Assembly (NCBI RefSeq): GCF_001644565.1
Contig: NZ_CP011387.1
Location: 2,340,501-2,404,500, forward strand
Length of the DNA stretch: 64,000 nt
Reading direction: 5' to 3'
DNA from: Deinococcus puniceus
GTDB taxonomy: Bacteria > Deinococcota > Deinococci > Deinococcales > Deinococcaceae
The translations under genes and the position numbers were made by a program. Shown piece by piece: positions 25,531 to 35,180 of the stretch. The first letter of the stretch is position 1; each line of letters opens with the position of its first letter. Below the pieces are notes generated by a model. It did no database searches and was not told the origin of the DNA. It saw only the letters and a list, made by a program, of their open reading frames with translations.

Positions 25531-26174
25531 GAAGCTGCTGATCCTTTCGATTTCCAAGCCACAAAGAGTGAGATCAGATTACCGTGATGGGGCGAGTCCA
25601 ATCTGTTTCCTAAATCGGGATCATTGACTACTTCTATTGCGCCACTCTCCAGCATATCAGCGTACATATTCAAAAATTCGCCCAAGCTGTCAGCCAAGAC
25701 GTACATCACCTGATCGTCTCGCCCACAGTTGATGACTTGCCCAAAGATTCCCTTGGATGCCGGGACAAAATCCACCGCCAAATAATTGCCCCCCGGCCCA
25801 CCGAAGGCGATCCTGCCGGGATGCAGAAAAACTTCAGCAATCTTGTCTTCCTCAAACGATTGAACATAGAGTTCTTCTACTGTGAGATCTGCCGACAACT
25901 CCACAGCCAACATACGCTGACTGAAGATTCCCCAGTAATCGATGAATTCATAGCCACAGAAGATGCCACATGCATCCCCAGCCTGCCCGTTGTGCAGTCG
26001 GTACAGTTGCAACAATTCATCAGAAAGAATGATCCCTTCTGCTAATAAAAATTCATTCTCTTGATCGGTCAATGGTGGATTCAGGTCTTCCAGCATTTCC
26101 GGGACTTCGCTCTGCAACCAGTTTTTTATTCGAGTTATCGCAGACTCTATGCTCGGTTGTGGGCGTATGGTCAC
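25527..26174 (-). CDS. SMI1/KNR4 (SUKH)-family protein
   Basis: 215 residues. The SUKH fold is recognised from LLAEGIILSDELLQLYRLHNGQ, a W in DYWGIFSQRMLAV, HPGRIAFGGPGGNYLAVDFVP, GQVINCGRDDQVMYVLADSLGEFL. This is the layout of bacterial SMI1/KNR4 proteins, many of which are immunity proteins against polymorphic toxins. No toxin gene is adjacent. Lower GC than its neighbours. The GTG start lies five bases after TACAGT, with TTGACT 15 bases further up, so a leaderless mRNA is likely. The 3' end overlaps the DUF218 stop by four bases. Confidence 0.87.
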   Translation of the reverse strand: MTIRPQPSIESAITRIKNWLQSEVPEMLEDLNPPLTDQENEFLLAEGIILSDELLQLYRLHNGQAGDACGIFCGYEFIDYWGIFSQRMLAVELSADLTVEELYVQSFEEDKIAEVFLHPGRIAFGGPGGNYLAVDFVPASKGIFGQVINCGRDDQVMYVLADSLGEFLNMYADMLESGAIEVVNDPDLGNRLDSPHHGNLISLFVAWKSKGSAAS

Positions 26175-26179
26175 AGCTA

Positions 26180-26206
26180 ACTGTACGGCAACTTATTGAG
26201 AGTCAA
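26180..26206 (-). promoter_or_regulatory. Promoter of the SMI1/KNR4 gene
   Basis: TTGACT (26206-26201) and TACAGT (26185-26180) on the minus strand, 15 bases apart, with the GTG start five bases downstream. Confidence 0.6.
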
Positions 26207-26253
26207 GATTTTGCTTTCAGTCTCCCGCCCCCAATACCCGCCCGCCCTCAGCT

Positions 26254-27093
26254 TCAGCTCCGGCCTCCCGGTTGTGCCTGTGCTGCCTTTTCGCCGCCGT
26301 CGTTGGCCTGCCCCCCAGACTCCCTTCCCTCATCCGAGGCCAACGGGTCAAGGGTGGCGGGCGTCCAGCCTTTGCCCTGCACGCTGTCTTGGTGGCCGCT
26401 GGTTGGCTCCGGTGTGGCCTGACCATCCGAGCAGGCTGGACACTGGGGCAACAATCCAGCCACTTCCAGCGTATGGCCGCAACGCAGGCACGCCACAACC
26501 CCACTGTGGGGCGAACCGACATCCAGCGTCAGGGGCCACTGCAAATCCCACGGCGGCACCACCTGAAGGCCGGGGGGCGGGTTGTCTTTGTGCGTAAACA
26601 CGGTCAGGTTGCCGTCTTGCTCAAAGTAGGCCCGCTGCACTTCTCCGAGTTGGCGCACCCCCTGACCCCGCAGGCGCTCGAACAGGTCTTCGCGGCTCAG
26701 GTTGGCGCGGCCCAGCGCATTCGGCACCATCACGCCGCCCCGCACCAGTTCTACGGGCAGACCTTCCACAAAGGTTTCGACCCGCTCGCTGCGAATGACC
26801 AAAAAGGTCAGCAGGCGCTGCAATCCCACCACCAACGCCAAAGTAAGCATGGCGTGTAGCAGCGGCACTTCCGGGTAAAACATAGGATCGCCCGCCGCCG
26901 ACCCCAGCCCGATGACGATGGCGAGTTCCAGCGGGCTAAGTTGTGCCAGACCGCGCTTGCCCGTGATGCGGAGCAGCAACATCAGCCACACGAACATCAG
27001 GGTGGTGCGGAAGACGATTTCTAGGAGAAACAGTGGGGGTACGTCGCCCAGAAACATCCGGCCCCAGTCGAAAGGGACGATTTCGGCGCTCAT
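26254..27093 (-). CDS. DUF421 (YetF-like) membrane protein with zinc-ribbon tail
   Basis: 279 residues. Three N-terminal membrane helices (about 18-105) with the DUF421 signature RITGKRGLAQLSPLELAIVIGLGSAAGD are followed by a cytoplasmic domain (VEGLPVELVRGGVMVPNALGRANLSREDLFERLR). An added C-terminal zinc ribbon (CLRCGHTLEVAGLLPQCPAC, two CxxC pairs) and a low-complexity Gly/Glu/Gln tail are not part of a usual YetF protein. The start overlaps the stop of the small upstream gene (ATGA). Confidence 0.85.
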   Translation of the reverse strand: MSAEIVPFDWGRMFLGDVPPLFLLEIVFRTTLMFVWLMLLLRITGKRGLAQLSPLELAIVIGLGSAAGDPMFYPEVPLLHAMLTLALVVGLQRLLTFLVIRSERVETFVEGLPVELVRGGVMVPNALGRANLSREDLFERLRGQGVRQLGEVQRAYFEQDGNLTVFTHKDNPPPGLQVVPPWDLQWPLTLDVGSPHSGVVACLRCGHTLEVAGLLPQCPACSDGQATPEPTSGHQDSVQGKGWTPATLDPLASDEGRESGGQANDGGEKAAQAQPGGRS

Positions 27094-27320
27094 GGATGGC
27101 GGCCAGCACGGGCTTCAGCTTCAGCGGCACCCTGTTCCGGCAACCCCAGTCCCGCCAAAATGCGGGCGCGGTTCCAGCCGATCAGGGCCGACAGTTCAGC
27201 CAGAGTCTCTTCGAACGCCGTCCCCGGCTCTAGCCCGCGCAACTTCGCCCACAGCGCATTGCGCCGCACCAAAAACGCTCGGCCTAGAGATTTCCCGTTT
27301 CCCGCAGTTTGACCCGGCAT
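27090..27320 (-). CDS. Small conserved-looking protein upstream of DUF421
   Basis: 76 residues, helical, with RAFLVRRNALWAKLRGLEPG and ELSALIGWNRARILAGLGLP. Its stop overlaps the DUF421 ATG, so the two are probably cotranscribed. A longer in-frame start at 27476 runs through low-coding sequence and was rejected. No family recognised. Confidence 0.65.
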   Translation of the reverse strand: MPGQTAGNGKSLGRAFLVRRNALWAKLRGLEPGTAFEETLAELSALIGWNRARILAGLGLPEQGAAEAEARAGRHP

Positions 27321-27660
27321 GATGCCCAGAGTGTAGCCAGTTGGGTCGCCAAGTGACGGCGCTGCGCTACGGTCAGGCCCGCTGTCGTTCTGTAAACACC
27401 GAGTGGTTCTGAATACTGCGCTTGACCCGCAGCTTGCATTCCGAAGCTGAAGTTTTTGGCAAGAAGGCATGAACATTGAATGAGAAGATACAGTCAGGAG
27501 ACAGGGCGCATTGGCCTAGATTGGGGCTGTACCGCTCCCACATGCCCCCAACGTGCGGTGCAGACCGCCGAGCTATTTGCATGACTGCCGTAAGAACTGG
27601 CGTGAGAAGATAGATCCACGGAAGCGGTTTTCCTGATCGGTTTCTTTCGGCTGGAAACTC
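27321..27660. other. 340-base divergent intergenic region
   Basis: Lies between the small DUF421-operon gene (minus strand) and the GGDEF-EAL gene (plus strand). A possible TACACT -10 box for the minus-strand gene lies nine bases before its ATG. No ORF with coding character and no strong terminator or repeat seen. Confidence 0.5.
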
Positions 27661-30501
27661 TTGGTACAGGCTGATGCTGTTGCCCCGGCTGTGTCCGAGC
27701 CACTGCGCCGATCTGCCCGCTTCTTCCGGCCCGTTCTGCCTCCAGAGCGGTTGCCAGACCCTCCTAGGCTGCGCCCCCCTATTCTCGCCCTTTCTCCAGA
27801 GGTACTGCCCAACGTGACTCTTCCGACTTCCGCCCTCCATACCGCCCTGCGTGACCTGCTGCGTGTGCATGCGCCGGAAGCGACGCTGCTTGCCTCTGTG
27901 GGCAAACAGGTGCTGAGCGTGCGTGCCGACGCCGCGCCCTTCGAGACACCCAGCGGCGAACTGATTCCGCCCGATGCTTGGTTAGACCGGGGCCAGTTGT
28001 CTTGGCTGACGCGGGACGGGGCGCTGCTGGGCCTGCTCTGGAGCGAAGAAGCGGCGGTGCCCGAGGGGGCAGTAGAAGTGCTGACGCTGCTACTGTCGGC
28101 GGCCAGTGCCGAGGGAGCCAACCGCGAGGCCGACATGCTGATTACTCAGCTCCCCGCGCCTACCGCGTGGCTGAATGCCGATCTGGTGTTCCGACAGGTC
28201 AGCCGTACCTTTCTGGAACTGTTCGGCTTTCATGGGCCAGAAGTGGTAGGGCAACCGCTGCAAACGGTGTTTCCGGGGCGTGAGGACTTGGTACACAGCC
28301 TGACCCTCGCCGCGTCGGGGCGGGCCAGCCACCTGGCCGACGAATACGCGCTGGTGCCTGACCGGAGCGCGGCTGCAACTGTGGCAGCGGGCGGAACAGG
28401 CGCGGCAGGAACAGCCAGCGCAGGCACAGGCGTCTGGCTGCGCGGCGAGGCCCGGCCCTACTTTGGCGGCGCGTCGGCGGGTGTGCTGTGGACGGTGCAG
28501 GACGTGAGTGGCGAGCGCCAAGAGGCGGCCCGGCTCACGGCGTTGCTGGACGGCCTCGAAACACCGTTGGCCCTGCTGACCGACACAGGAACGGTGTTGG
28601 CGGCCAGCACGGGCCTGTCTGATCTGGCTCCGGCCACCGCGCCCGCCATCGTGGGCACCCCGCTGTGGACTTGGCCCTGCTTTGCCGACCTGCCCTCGGA
28701 ACTGGTGCGCGACCTCGTGCGCGTGGCGGCCAGCGGCGGCGCGGCCAACGGCGACGTGCCCCTCGTATCGGGCGGAACTTTGCCTCTGGCTCTGCGGCGC
28801 AGCACCGCGCCGGGGTTGTTGGTGGCGGCGGGCCTCAGCGGGCGCGGCATGGGCTTGCAGGCGTCGTCCAGCGTGGTGGCACAGGTGTTGGCGCTCAGCG
28901 ACGCGGCCACTATCTTGCTCGATCACGCGGGCCGCGCCCAACTGGTCAGCGAGCAGGCCGCTCAACTGGTGGGTCTGGACGCTGCCAAGCTGCTGAACCT
29001 GAGCCTCTCGCGGGTGCTGGGAGAACTGGGAGTGCGCCTGCACACGCCGGAAGGCGACCCTCTGTCTATTCCCGACCTGCGGACGCTGAACCTGCCCCTG
29101 ATCCGCGAACTGCTGGTGGTGCGCCCAGACGGAGTGGCCCGCCATATGGAGGTGCGGGCCACCCGCGTAGAAGAAGGCAGCAAACCCGGCACGCTGCTGG
29201 TGCTGCGCGACCTGACCGCCCTGCGCCGCGCACAGGCCAAAATGAAGCACGACGCCCGCCACGACGCCCTGACCGGACTGCCCAACCGTCCCGGCCTGCG
29301 CGAACACTTGGCGGCGTCGGCCACCCCCAAAACGGGCGCGGTGGTCTGCCTGGACGCCGACGGCTTCGGTGCACTGAACGCCGCGCTGGGCCGCACCGCC
29401 TGCGATCATCTGCTGATTCAGCTGGCCGCCCGCCTGAACGACCTCGCCGGGCTGCACGGGGGCCTCGCCGCACGTCTGGCCGACGATACGTTTGCCGCCC
29501 ACCTGCCCGACCTCAGTGCCGACGAAGCGGTACACGCGATTCAGGCGACGTTGCAACTGCCCCTGCGTTCGGGCCGCCGCGACGTGTCGCTGACTTTTGC
29601 GCTGGGTGTGGCGCACCTGCCCGCCGACATGACCGCCGACGCCGCCCTAGCCGACGCCGAAATTGCCATGCAGCACGCCAAACGGCAGGGCCGCGCCCAG
29701 ACCAGCGCCTTTCATCCGGGGTTGCGGGCCAGCGTGGCTGAAGCGTATGAGTTGGAAGACGCCCTGCGCGGCGCGATTGCGGGCGAGCAGTTTACGCTGC
29801 TGTATCAGCCCGCTGTGCGCCTCGCAGATGGGCAGCCGTTCAGCGCCGAAGCCCTGCTGCGCTGGCAGCACCCCACGCTGGGAACCTTGGCCCCCAGCCG
29901 ATTCTTGCCGCTGGCAAGCCGCAGCGACCTGATTATGCAAGTGGGCGACTGGGTGGTTCAGGAAGCCCTGCGGGGCCGCGCCGCTATCCGGGCCAGCGTG
30001 CCCAAGCACCTAGACTGGCGCGTGAGCGTGAACCTGAGCCTCGAAGAACTGCGGCGCAGTGCGGGCTTGGAGCACCTGATGCCCTTGCTGGCCCAGCAGG
30101 GCGCACCCGACATAGAAGTGTCGGCGGGCAGCCTGCTCGATCACAGTCAGGATACGTTGGGCCTGCTGGAGCAACTGCGGACGCACGGCGCACGCCTGAT
30201 CGTGGACGACTTTGGCGACGGAGCCAGCAGCCTGACGGCACTGACCCGCTTTCCCCTCAGCGGCCTGAAACTGCACCCGACCCTGACCGCCCGCCTGCCC
30301 AACGACGAACGCAGCCTGACGCTGGTGCAGGCCACGATTGATCTGGCCCACCGCCTGAACCTGCATGTGACGGCAGTCGGTGTAGAAACGCAGGAGCAAC
30401 TGGGCGTGCTGCGCGACCTCGGCTGCGACGCCGCGCAGGGCTACGCCATCACCCCGCCCCTGTCGGCGGACGCTCTGGGCCTGTGGCTGGCCGAACGGTA
30501 G
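27661..30501 (+). CDS. PAS-GGDEF-EAL protein with degenerate catalytic motifs
   Basis: 946 residues, mostly cytoplasmic. A variable N-terminus and several PAS-like segments (LPAPTAWLNADLVFRQVSRTFLELFGF around residue 165) precede a GGDEF domain from about 535 and an EAL domain from about 700. The GGDEF motif is ADDTF in LADDTFAAHL, so cyclase activity is unlikely. In the EAL domain SAEALLRW, VNLSLEEL and VDDFGDG are present, but the Mg-binding ExTE, KID and EGVE motifs are altered (EVSAG, KLHP, AVGVE). It is probably a c-di-GMP receptor or inactive regulator. The start (TTG 27661) is uncertain; GTG 27691 is an alternative. Confidence 0.83.
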   Translation: MVQADAVAPAVSEPLRRSARFFRPVLPPERLPDPPRLRPPILALSPEVLPNVTLPTSALHTALRDLLRVHAPEATLLASVGKQVLSVRADAAPFETPSGELIPPDAWLDRGQLSWLTRDGALLGLLWSEEAAVPEGAVEVLTLLLSAASAEGANREADMLITQLPAPTAWLNADLVFRQVSRTFLELFGFHGPEVVGQPLQTVFPGREDLVHSLTLAASGRASHLADEYALVPDRSAAATVAAGGTGAAGTASAGTGVWLRGEARPYFGGASAGVLWTVQDVSGERQEAARLTALLDGLETPLALLTDTGTVLAASTGLSDLAPATAPAIVGTPLWTWPCFADLPSELVRDLVRVAASGGAANGDVPLVSGGTLPLALRRSTAPGLLVAAGLSGRGMGLQASSSVVAQVLALSDAATILLDHAGRAQLVSEQAAQLVGLDAAKLLNLSLSRVLGELGVRLHTPEGDPLSIPDLRTLNLPLIRELLVVRPDGVARHMEVRATRVEEGSKPGTLLVLRDLTALRRAQAKMKHDARHDALTGLPNRPGLREHLAASATPKTGAVVCLDADGFGALNAALGRTACDHLLIQLAARLNDLAGLHGGLAARLADDTFAAHLPDLSADEAVHAIQATLQLPLRSGRRDVSLTFALGVAHLPADMTADAALADAEIAMQHAKRQGRAQTSAFHPGLRASVAEAYELEDALRGAIAGEQFTLLYQPAVRLADGQPFSAEALLRWQHPTLGTLAPSRFLPLASRSDLIMQVGDWVVQEALRGRAAIRASVPKHLDWRVSVNLSLEELRRSAGLEHLMPLLAQQGAPDIEVSAGSLLDHSQDTLGLLEQLRTHGARLIVDDFGDGASSLTALTRFPLSGLKLHPTLTARLPNDERSLTLVQATIDLAHRLNLHVTAVGVETQEQLGVLRDLGCDAAQGYAITPPLSADALGLWLAER

Positions 30502-30587
30502 GTTCTGGGGAGTGGGTAGAAGGCGGTAGAGAGTGGGAAGGCCGTGCTGCCCGCAACATCTCCACCTCATCTTTGTAACACGCCCTT

Positions 30588-30622
30588 CGACCCTAGACCC
30601 TTAGAGCGCCACCCTTAGACCG
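30588..30622. repeat. CCCTAGACCCTTAGA dispersed repeat, copy 1
   Basis: Contains ACCCTAGACCCTTAGAGCGCC and a second CCCTTAGACCGCC. Family also at 33499, 43408 and 63831. Confidence 0.75.
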
Positions 30623-30662
30623 CCTTCCAACTCCCCAGTCGAAGCGCAGTCAGCACCCAAGC

Positions 30663-30697
30663 AGAGAGCAACGTCACGACTTCCGACGTTGCTCTCT
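30663..30697. repeat. 13-bp perfect hairpin
   Basis: AGAGAGCAACGTC (30663-30675) and GACGTTGCTCTCT (30685-30697) pair perfectly around a 9-base loop. No T-run follows on either strand. It lies between convergent genes. Confidence 0.8.
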
Positions 30698-30725
30698 GGC
30701 AGGCAATAACTGTATGAAAGGACGT

Positions 30726-30962
30726 TCAGGGGTACAGGTCAAACCCGCTGTCGTTGAGCAGTTGCTCCAGTTTCTTCTTGGCGTCCTGAATCTGGGCCAT
30801 CTCTTCTGCCTCGAAATACACCTTGGTGGGGCGGCCCGGACGGCTGCGGGCCAGATCCCACGTGACGCCGGACAAGTCGGCCTCTAGGTCAAATTGTTTG
30901 AGGGCAGCCTTGATGGCTTTTTCTGGAACTCCGGCATGAATAGCCATGTCGTCTTTGATCAC
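30726..30962 (-). CDS. Small hypothetical protein
   Basis: 78 residues, charged, helix-rich: DDMAIHAGVPEKAIKAAL, LAADL-like, then EMAQIQDAKKKLEQLL. A TACGTT -10 box (aacgta at 30969-30974) lies six bases before the GTG, so the mRNA is probably leaderless. No family recognised. The helix-turn-helix-like DLARSRPGRPTKVYFEAEE segment could be a nucleic-acid-binding or toxin-antitoxin-type element, without firm support. Confidence 0.72.
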   Translation of the reverse strand: MIKDDMAIHAGVPEKAIKAALKQFDLEADLSGVTWDLARSRPGRPTKVYFEAEEMAQIQDAKKKLEQLLNDSGFDLYP

Positions 30963-31168
30963 CCTAACAACGTAGCAGAGACTCCGGCCCCCATTGCGAA
31001 GACAACGTTACACCCGTGCGGTCAGCCGCCGAAGGCTTTGGCGTTTTTCTTCATACCAGACACCAAAAATCCACCTTATAGCCCTAGTAGAGGCTGGCCG
31101 CGAGATGAAGCGGAATCCAGATCACTCCCCTCCCACACACTTGTCATCCCACGGTAAAGCCGAGTTCT

Positions 31169-31174
31169 TACACT
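31169..31174 (+). promoter_or_regulatory. -10 box of leaderless peroxiredoxin gene
   Basis: TACACT precedes the ATG at 31181 by six bases. A GTG at 31175 is in frame too, but the spacing fits the ATG. Confidence 0.55.
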
Positions 31175-31180
31175 GTGTCC

Positions 31181-31648
31181 ATGTCTCTGACCACTGGCGA
31201 CCTCGTGTCCGACTTCACCGCCCAAACCGACCAAGACCGCCCCTACCAGTTTGCCCAGCACAGCGGCAGCTGGCGCGTCCTCTTCTTTTTTCCCCGTGCC
31301 AACACCACCCATTGCCAGATGCAGGCGCGGCGCTATCAGGCGCTCAGCGGCGAATTCGCGGCACGCGGCGTATCGCTGTTGGGCGTCAGCAGCGACACCC
31401 GCAAACAGCAACTCATGTTCCGGGATATCTGCAAGGTGGATTTCCCCCTGATTTCAGATACCGACCACGCTGTCAGCCGTCAATTCGGCGTACTCGACAC
31501 CCTCGTGCCCGGTGAGGAAGTGCAGGTGGCCCGGCGCGAAACCTTTCTGATCGACCCACAGGGCCGGATTGCCCAGCACTGGCAAGGCGTTGACCCTGCC
31601 ACAGACGCGGCGATGGTGCTGGAAGAAGTGAAGCGCACCATGGCCTGA
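31181..31648 (+). CDS. Peroxiredoxin (AhpC/TSA, Bcp-like)
   Basis: 155-residue thiol peroxidase that reduces hydrogen peroxide and organic peroxides. The peroxidatic Cys45 is in PRANTTHC, the P-x3-T-x2-C active site, and Arg is in RRETFLID. A candidate resolving Cys is in FRDICKVDFPLI, not at the usual +5 position of atypical 2-Cys Bcp proteins. It ends with LEEVKRTMA. Start chosen at the ATG after the TACACT box. Confidence 0.88.
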   Translation: MSLTTGDLVSDFTAQTDQDRPYQFAQHSGSWRVLFFFPRANTTHCQMQARRYQALSGEFAARGVSLLGVSSDTRKQQLMFRDICKVDFPLISDTDHAVSRQFGVLDTLVPGEEVQVARRETFLIDPQGRIAQHWQGVDPATDAAMVLEEVKRTMA

Positions 31649-31704
31649 ACACAGTGCGACCTGAATACAGTACGGCCTGAACACGGTTCGAGCGCAGGCC
31701 AAAA

Positions 31705-31740
31705 CAGAGAGGCAGCCTTTTCGCGCTGCCTCTCTGTTTT
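31705..31740. terminator. Strong bidirectional terminator
   Basis: CAGAGAGGCAGC (31705-31716) pairs with GCTGCCTCTCTG (31725-31736), a 12-bp perfect stem, flanked by AAAA and TTTT. It serves the peroxiredoxin gene and the converging lipoprotein gene. Confidence 0.9.
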
Positions 31741-31785
31741 GATCTGTTTTGGCCCACCTGGAGCGAGGAACCAAGCGTCAGCGGC

Positions 31786-32304
31786 TTACTTTTCTACCGA
31801 AAGAGAGAGCAATGCCCTGTCGTCCACACCCTGACCGCTGAAGTTCAGCTCGGCAATGTTAGGGCCCAGGTCTGCGCCGGGTTCTGCCGTCACTTTCAAC
31901 ACCACCCGCACGACTTCCGCATAGTTGACCTGAACACTGGCCGAGTTGTCTTTGGTGCGGCGAATGTCCTTGAGCAGGCCCGCTTGAACCAGTTCGACAT
32001 TCACACCTTTGGGCAAGTCGGAGGCCGTCATTTTCAGCCACTCGGCGCGGTTTTCGGGAGAAGCGACATCGACGCCCACCCGCTGAGTAAAGTCGATGAC
32101 GACGGCATCGAACATGCTTTCGCTCACCCCGAGCATGGCGCGTGGGTATTTGATCTGAACAAATACAGTTTGGCCGGGGGCCACACGCACCACCGAAAAG
32201 GGCGTCTCCAGCGCAACCGGGTTGTAGGGCTGAGCGCCCATGACGGCAGGAGCGCAGGAAGCCAGCAAGGCGGGCAGGGCAAGGGCCAACAGGAACTTTT
32301 TCAC
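31786..32304 (-). CDS. Putative lipoprotein
   Basis: 172 residues. The start at GTG 32304 gives a lipoprotein signal peptide VKKFLLALALPALLASC with the lipobox Cys at residue 17. The mature part is probably a beta-rich domain (VVRVAPGQTVFVQIKYPR, VVIDFTQRVGVDV, VVRVVLKVTAEPG, LNFSGQGVDDRALLSLSVE). An in-frame extension to 32454 would bury the signal peptide and is rejected. Function unknown. Confidence 0.75.
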   Translation of the reverse strand: MKKFLLALALPALLASCAPAVMGAQPYNPVALETPFSVVRVAPGQTVFVQIKYPRAMLGVSESMFDAVVIDFTQRVGVDVASPENRAEWLKMTASDLPKGVNVELVQAGLLKDIRRTKDNSASVQVNYAEVVRVVLKVTAEPGADLGPNIAELNFSGQGVDDRALLSLSVEK

Positions 32305-32369
32305 GCCTGACAGCTTGGCCGAGAATGAGTTTTCTGTGGGGAAGATATGAGGAATCTCAGTCGGAGGGC

Positions 32370-32654
32370 CTAGACGGGCAACCCATCCGGGGAACCGGGC
32401 AGATACGGCGCGGCGGCCTCGAAGCCTTCCAGTGCGCCGGGAATCAGCGCCCAATCGTCGTCCTCTTTGCGCGTCAGGCCTTGCAGCACCATGCGGTTCA
32501 GTTCGGCTTCTACCCGCTGGCCCACCCGCCGCAAGGGCATATCAGACACGCCGTCTACGCCGCGCCAAGCCAAAAATGCCCGGTGAAAGTCGGGCAAAGC
32601 GTCCAGACCTACGCGAGTTTCTAGGGTGCGCCAGCGGAGTTCAGGGGCTGTCAT
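32370..32654 (-). CDS. Small hypothetical protein
   Basis: 94 residues, starting MTAPELRWRTLETRV and containing FHRAFLAWRGVDGVSDMPLRRV. Soluble, no recognised domain. Its frame codes cleanly and is independent of the lipoprotein frame downstream. A longer in-frame start at 32699 is less likely, because MTAPELRW is preceded by an AACAGACAG spacer and no second start has a ribosome site. Confidence 0.6.
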   Translation of the reverse strand: MTAPELRWRTLETRVGLDALPDFHRAFLAWRGVDGVSDMPLRRVGQRVEAELNRMVLQGLTRKEDDDWALIPGALEGFEAAAPYLPGSPDGLPV

Positions 32655-32730
32655 GCTGTCTGTTGTAGCCCACCCACGCTCCCGGCTGCAATGGGGCATC
32701 TCTTTGGTTCGGGCGCTTTACAATGAACCT

Positions 32731-32970
32731 ATGACGGACGCGCCTGACCCGCCCATTCCCGCAGACCTCACCCGGCATCTGGAGTCGCTGGGCGGGCAAC
32801 TGGTGTGGCGCATGGGCAAGGATGACGTGAGCGACGAGATCGTGGTGAGATTAGGATTCGCCTCGGCCACGCCACGTTTTGCCCACCTGCCGCGCTTGAG
32901 GAGTGCCAACGACACCGAGCTGCAAGACGCCATGCAGGCGGGCCGCGTGGTGATCGAGTGGGTGGATTGA
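32731..32970 (+). CDS. Small hypothetical protein
   Basis: 79 residues, MTDAPDPPIPADLTRHLES onward. A TACAAT -10 box (32719-32724) lies six bases before the ATG, a leaderless layout that also decides the start. Divergent from the 94-residue gene. No family recognised. Confidence 0.65.
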   Translation: MTDAPDPPIPADLTRHLESLGGQLVWRMGKDDVSDEIVVRLGFASATPRFAHLPRLRSANDTELQDAMQAGRVVIEWVD

Positions 32971-33001
32971 GCCTGTACCTCCTAAATCCTAAGGTTCCCG
33001 C

Positions 33002-33484
33002 GTGATCTTGGAAGCACAGCAGAGCTTCAGCTTGACTCACCCGCACGGGCAGGCGGCGGCCTTGGCCTTCGTGCGCGATCCGTCGCTGGCGTTGTCGAGG
33101 GTACGCTTTCTGCGCGGGTTGGCGGGCAACGCCGAGGGCGTGCGCGGAGAATTGATCGTGCCTGTGCCCGTGTTGGGTGAAGTGGATTTGCCGTTTTTCA
33201 GCCTGCTGCAAGTGACGCCAGACGGAGCAACACTGACGCCCCAGCTCATCTCAGGCGAGCGGGCGTGGGTGGAAGTCAGCGGCACGGCCTCGGCAGACAG
33301 CACGGGCCTGATCAGCTTCCATTTTCATTTTGTGGCCCACCTTGCCACCCCCGAAGCCGAGGGCTGGGGCGGCGCGGCGTTCGAAAAAATGGTGCGGGCA
33401 GCGGCGGGCCGCACGCTTGAACGGGTGGCGCGGGAGTTGCCGCAGGGGATCGGGGCGGCGGTGGCGGCGGAAACGGCTCAGTAG
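33002..33484 (+). CDS. DUF3809-like protein
   Basis: 160 residues starting at GTG 33002. Its LISFHFHFVAHLATPEAEGWGGAAFEKMVRAAAGRTLERVARELP resembles DUF3809, a family I associate with Deinococcus; the assignment is tentative. No membrane segment. Lies 31 bases after the previous gene. Confidence 0.68.
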   Translation: MILEAQQSFSLTHPHGQAAALAFVRDPSLALSRVRFLRGLAGNAEGVRGELIVPVPVLGEVDLPFFSLLQVTPDGATLTPQLISGERAWVEVSGTASADSTGLISFHFHFVAHLATPEAEGWGGAAFEKMVRAAAGRTLERVARELPQGIGAAVAAETAQ

Positions 33485-33797
33485 AAACAAATTACTCGTC
33501 TTAGACCCGTTGACCCTAGACCCTTAGACGCCTTGCCTCCCCTTGACAATCCACGTCCCACACCCCAACCCTGTCCCGCATCCCTGACCCCCCGCCCCCC
33601 ACAGCGCCTCTCACAGCGCCCACCTGAAATTCGTCCCTGTTCTGACCCCTGACCTTGCGTTACCCTGCAAGGCGTCTGGGCTGCCACCGTGCAGACCGGG
33701 CCGGGCGGGGCCGCAGGCGACATCCTCTCCAGGTAGTTTCCCTAGTTCTGTGAGACAGAGTTCTGTGAGACGCACCCCCGCCCCGTCAGGAGAACGT
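33485..33797 (+). other. 313-base region upstream of metK
   Basis: Holds the dispersed repeat, a CCTTGC-GTTACCCT-GCAAGG hairpin near 33653, a GC-rich tract, a tandem 15-base repeat AGTTCTGTGAGACAG/AGTTCTGTGAGACGC (33744-33773) and the metK ribosome site. A weak TGTTCT-17-TACCCT promoter may lie at 33638-33666. I looked for a SAM riboswitch and did not recognise one. Confidence 0.5.
33499..33541. repeat. CCCTAGACCCTTAGA dispersed repeat, copy 2
   Basis: TCTTAGACCC followed by GACCCTAGACCCTTAGACGCC, starting 15 bases after a stop codon. Confidence 0.75.
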
Positions 33798-35096
<1,299 letters not shown>

Positions 35097-35111
35097 TCAC
35101 CGATAAAAAGG

Positions 35112-35153
35112 GGGCCAGACGCGGGGGAATACCCGGTGTGCTGGCCCTTTTTT
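35112..35153. terminator. Bidirectional terminator between metK and coaD
   Basis: GGGCCAG (35112-35118) pairs with CTGGCCC (35141-35147), followed by TTTTTT on the + strand; A-run before the stem gives a T-run on the minus strand. Confidence 0.85.
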
Positions 35154-35180
35154 GGCTTGCCGAAATTGCTGCGCCCTCCC

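Noticed and set aside
28090..29616. 508-residue antisense ORF inside the GGDEF-EAL gene
   Set aside because: It is a shadow frame of a coding gene with PAS, GGDEF and EAL motifs. The antisense protein is Gln/Arg/His-rich with no domain.
30726..30962. Toxin-antitoxin unit
   Set aside because: Only one small gene is present and no partner; the resemblance is too vague.
33485..33797. SAM riboswitch upstream of metK
   Set aside because: No known SAM aptamer consensus recognised; only repeats and a short hairpin are visible.
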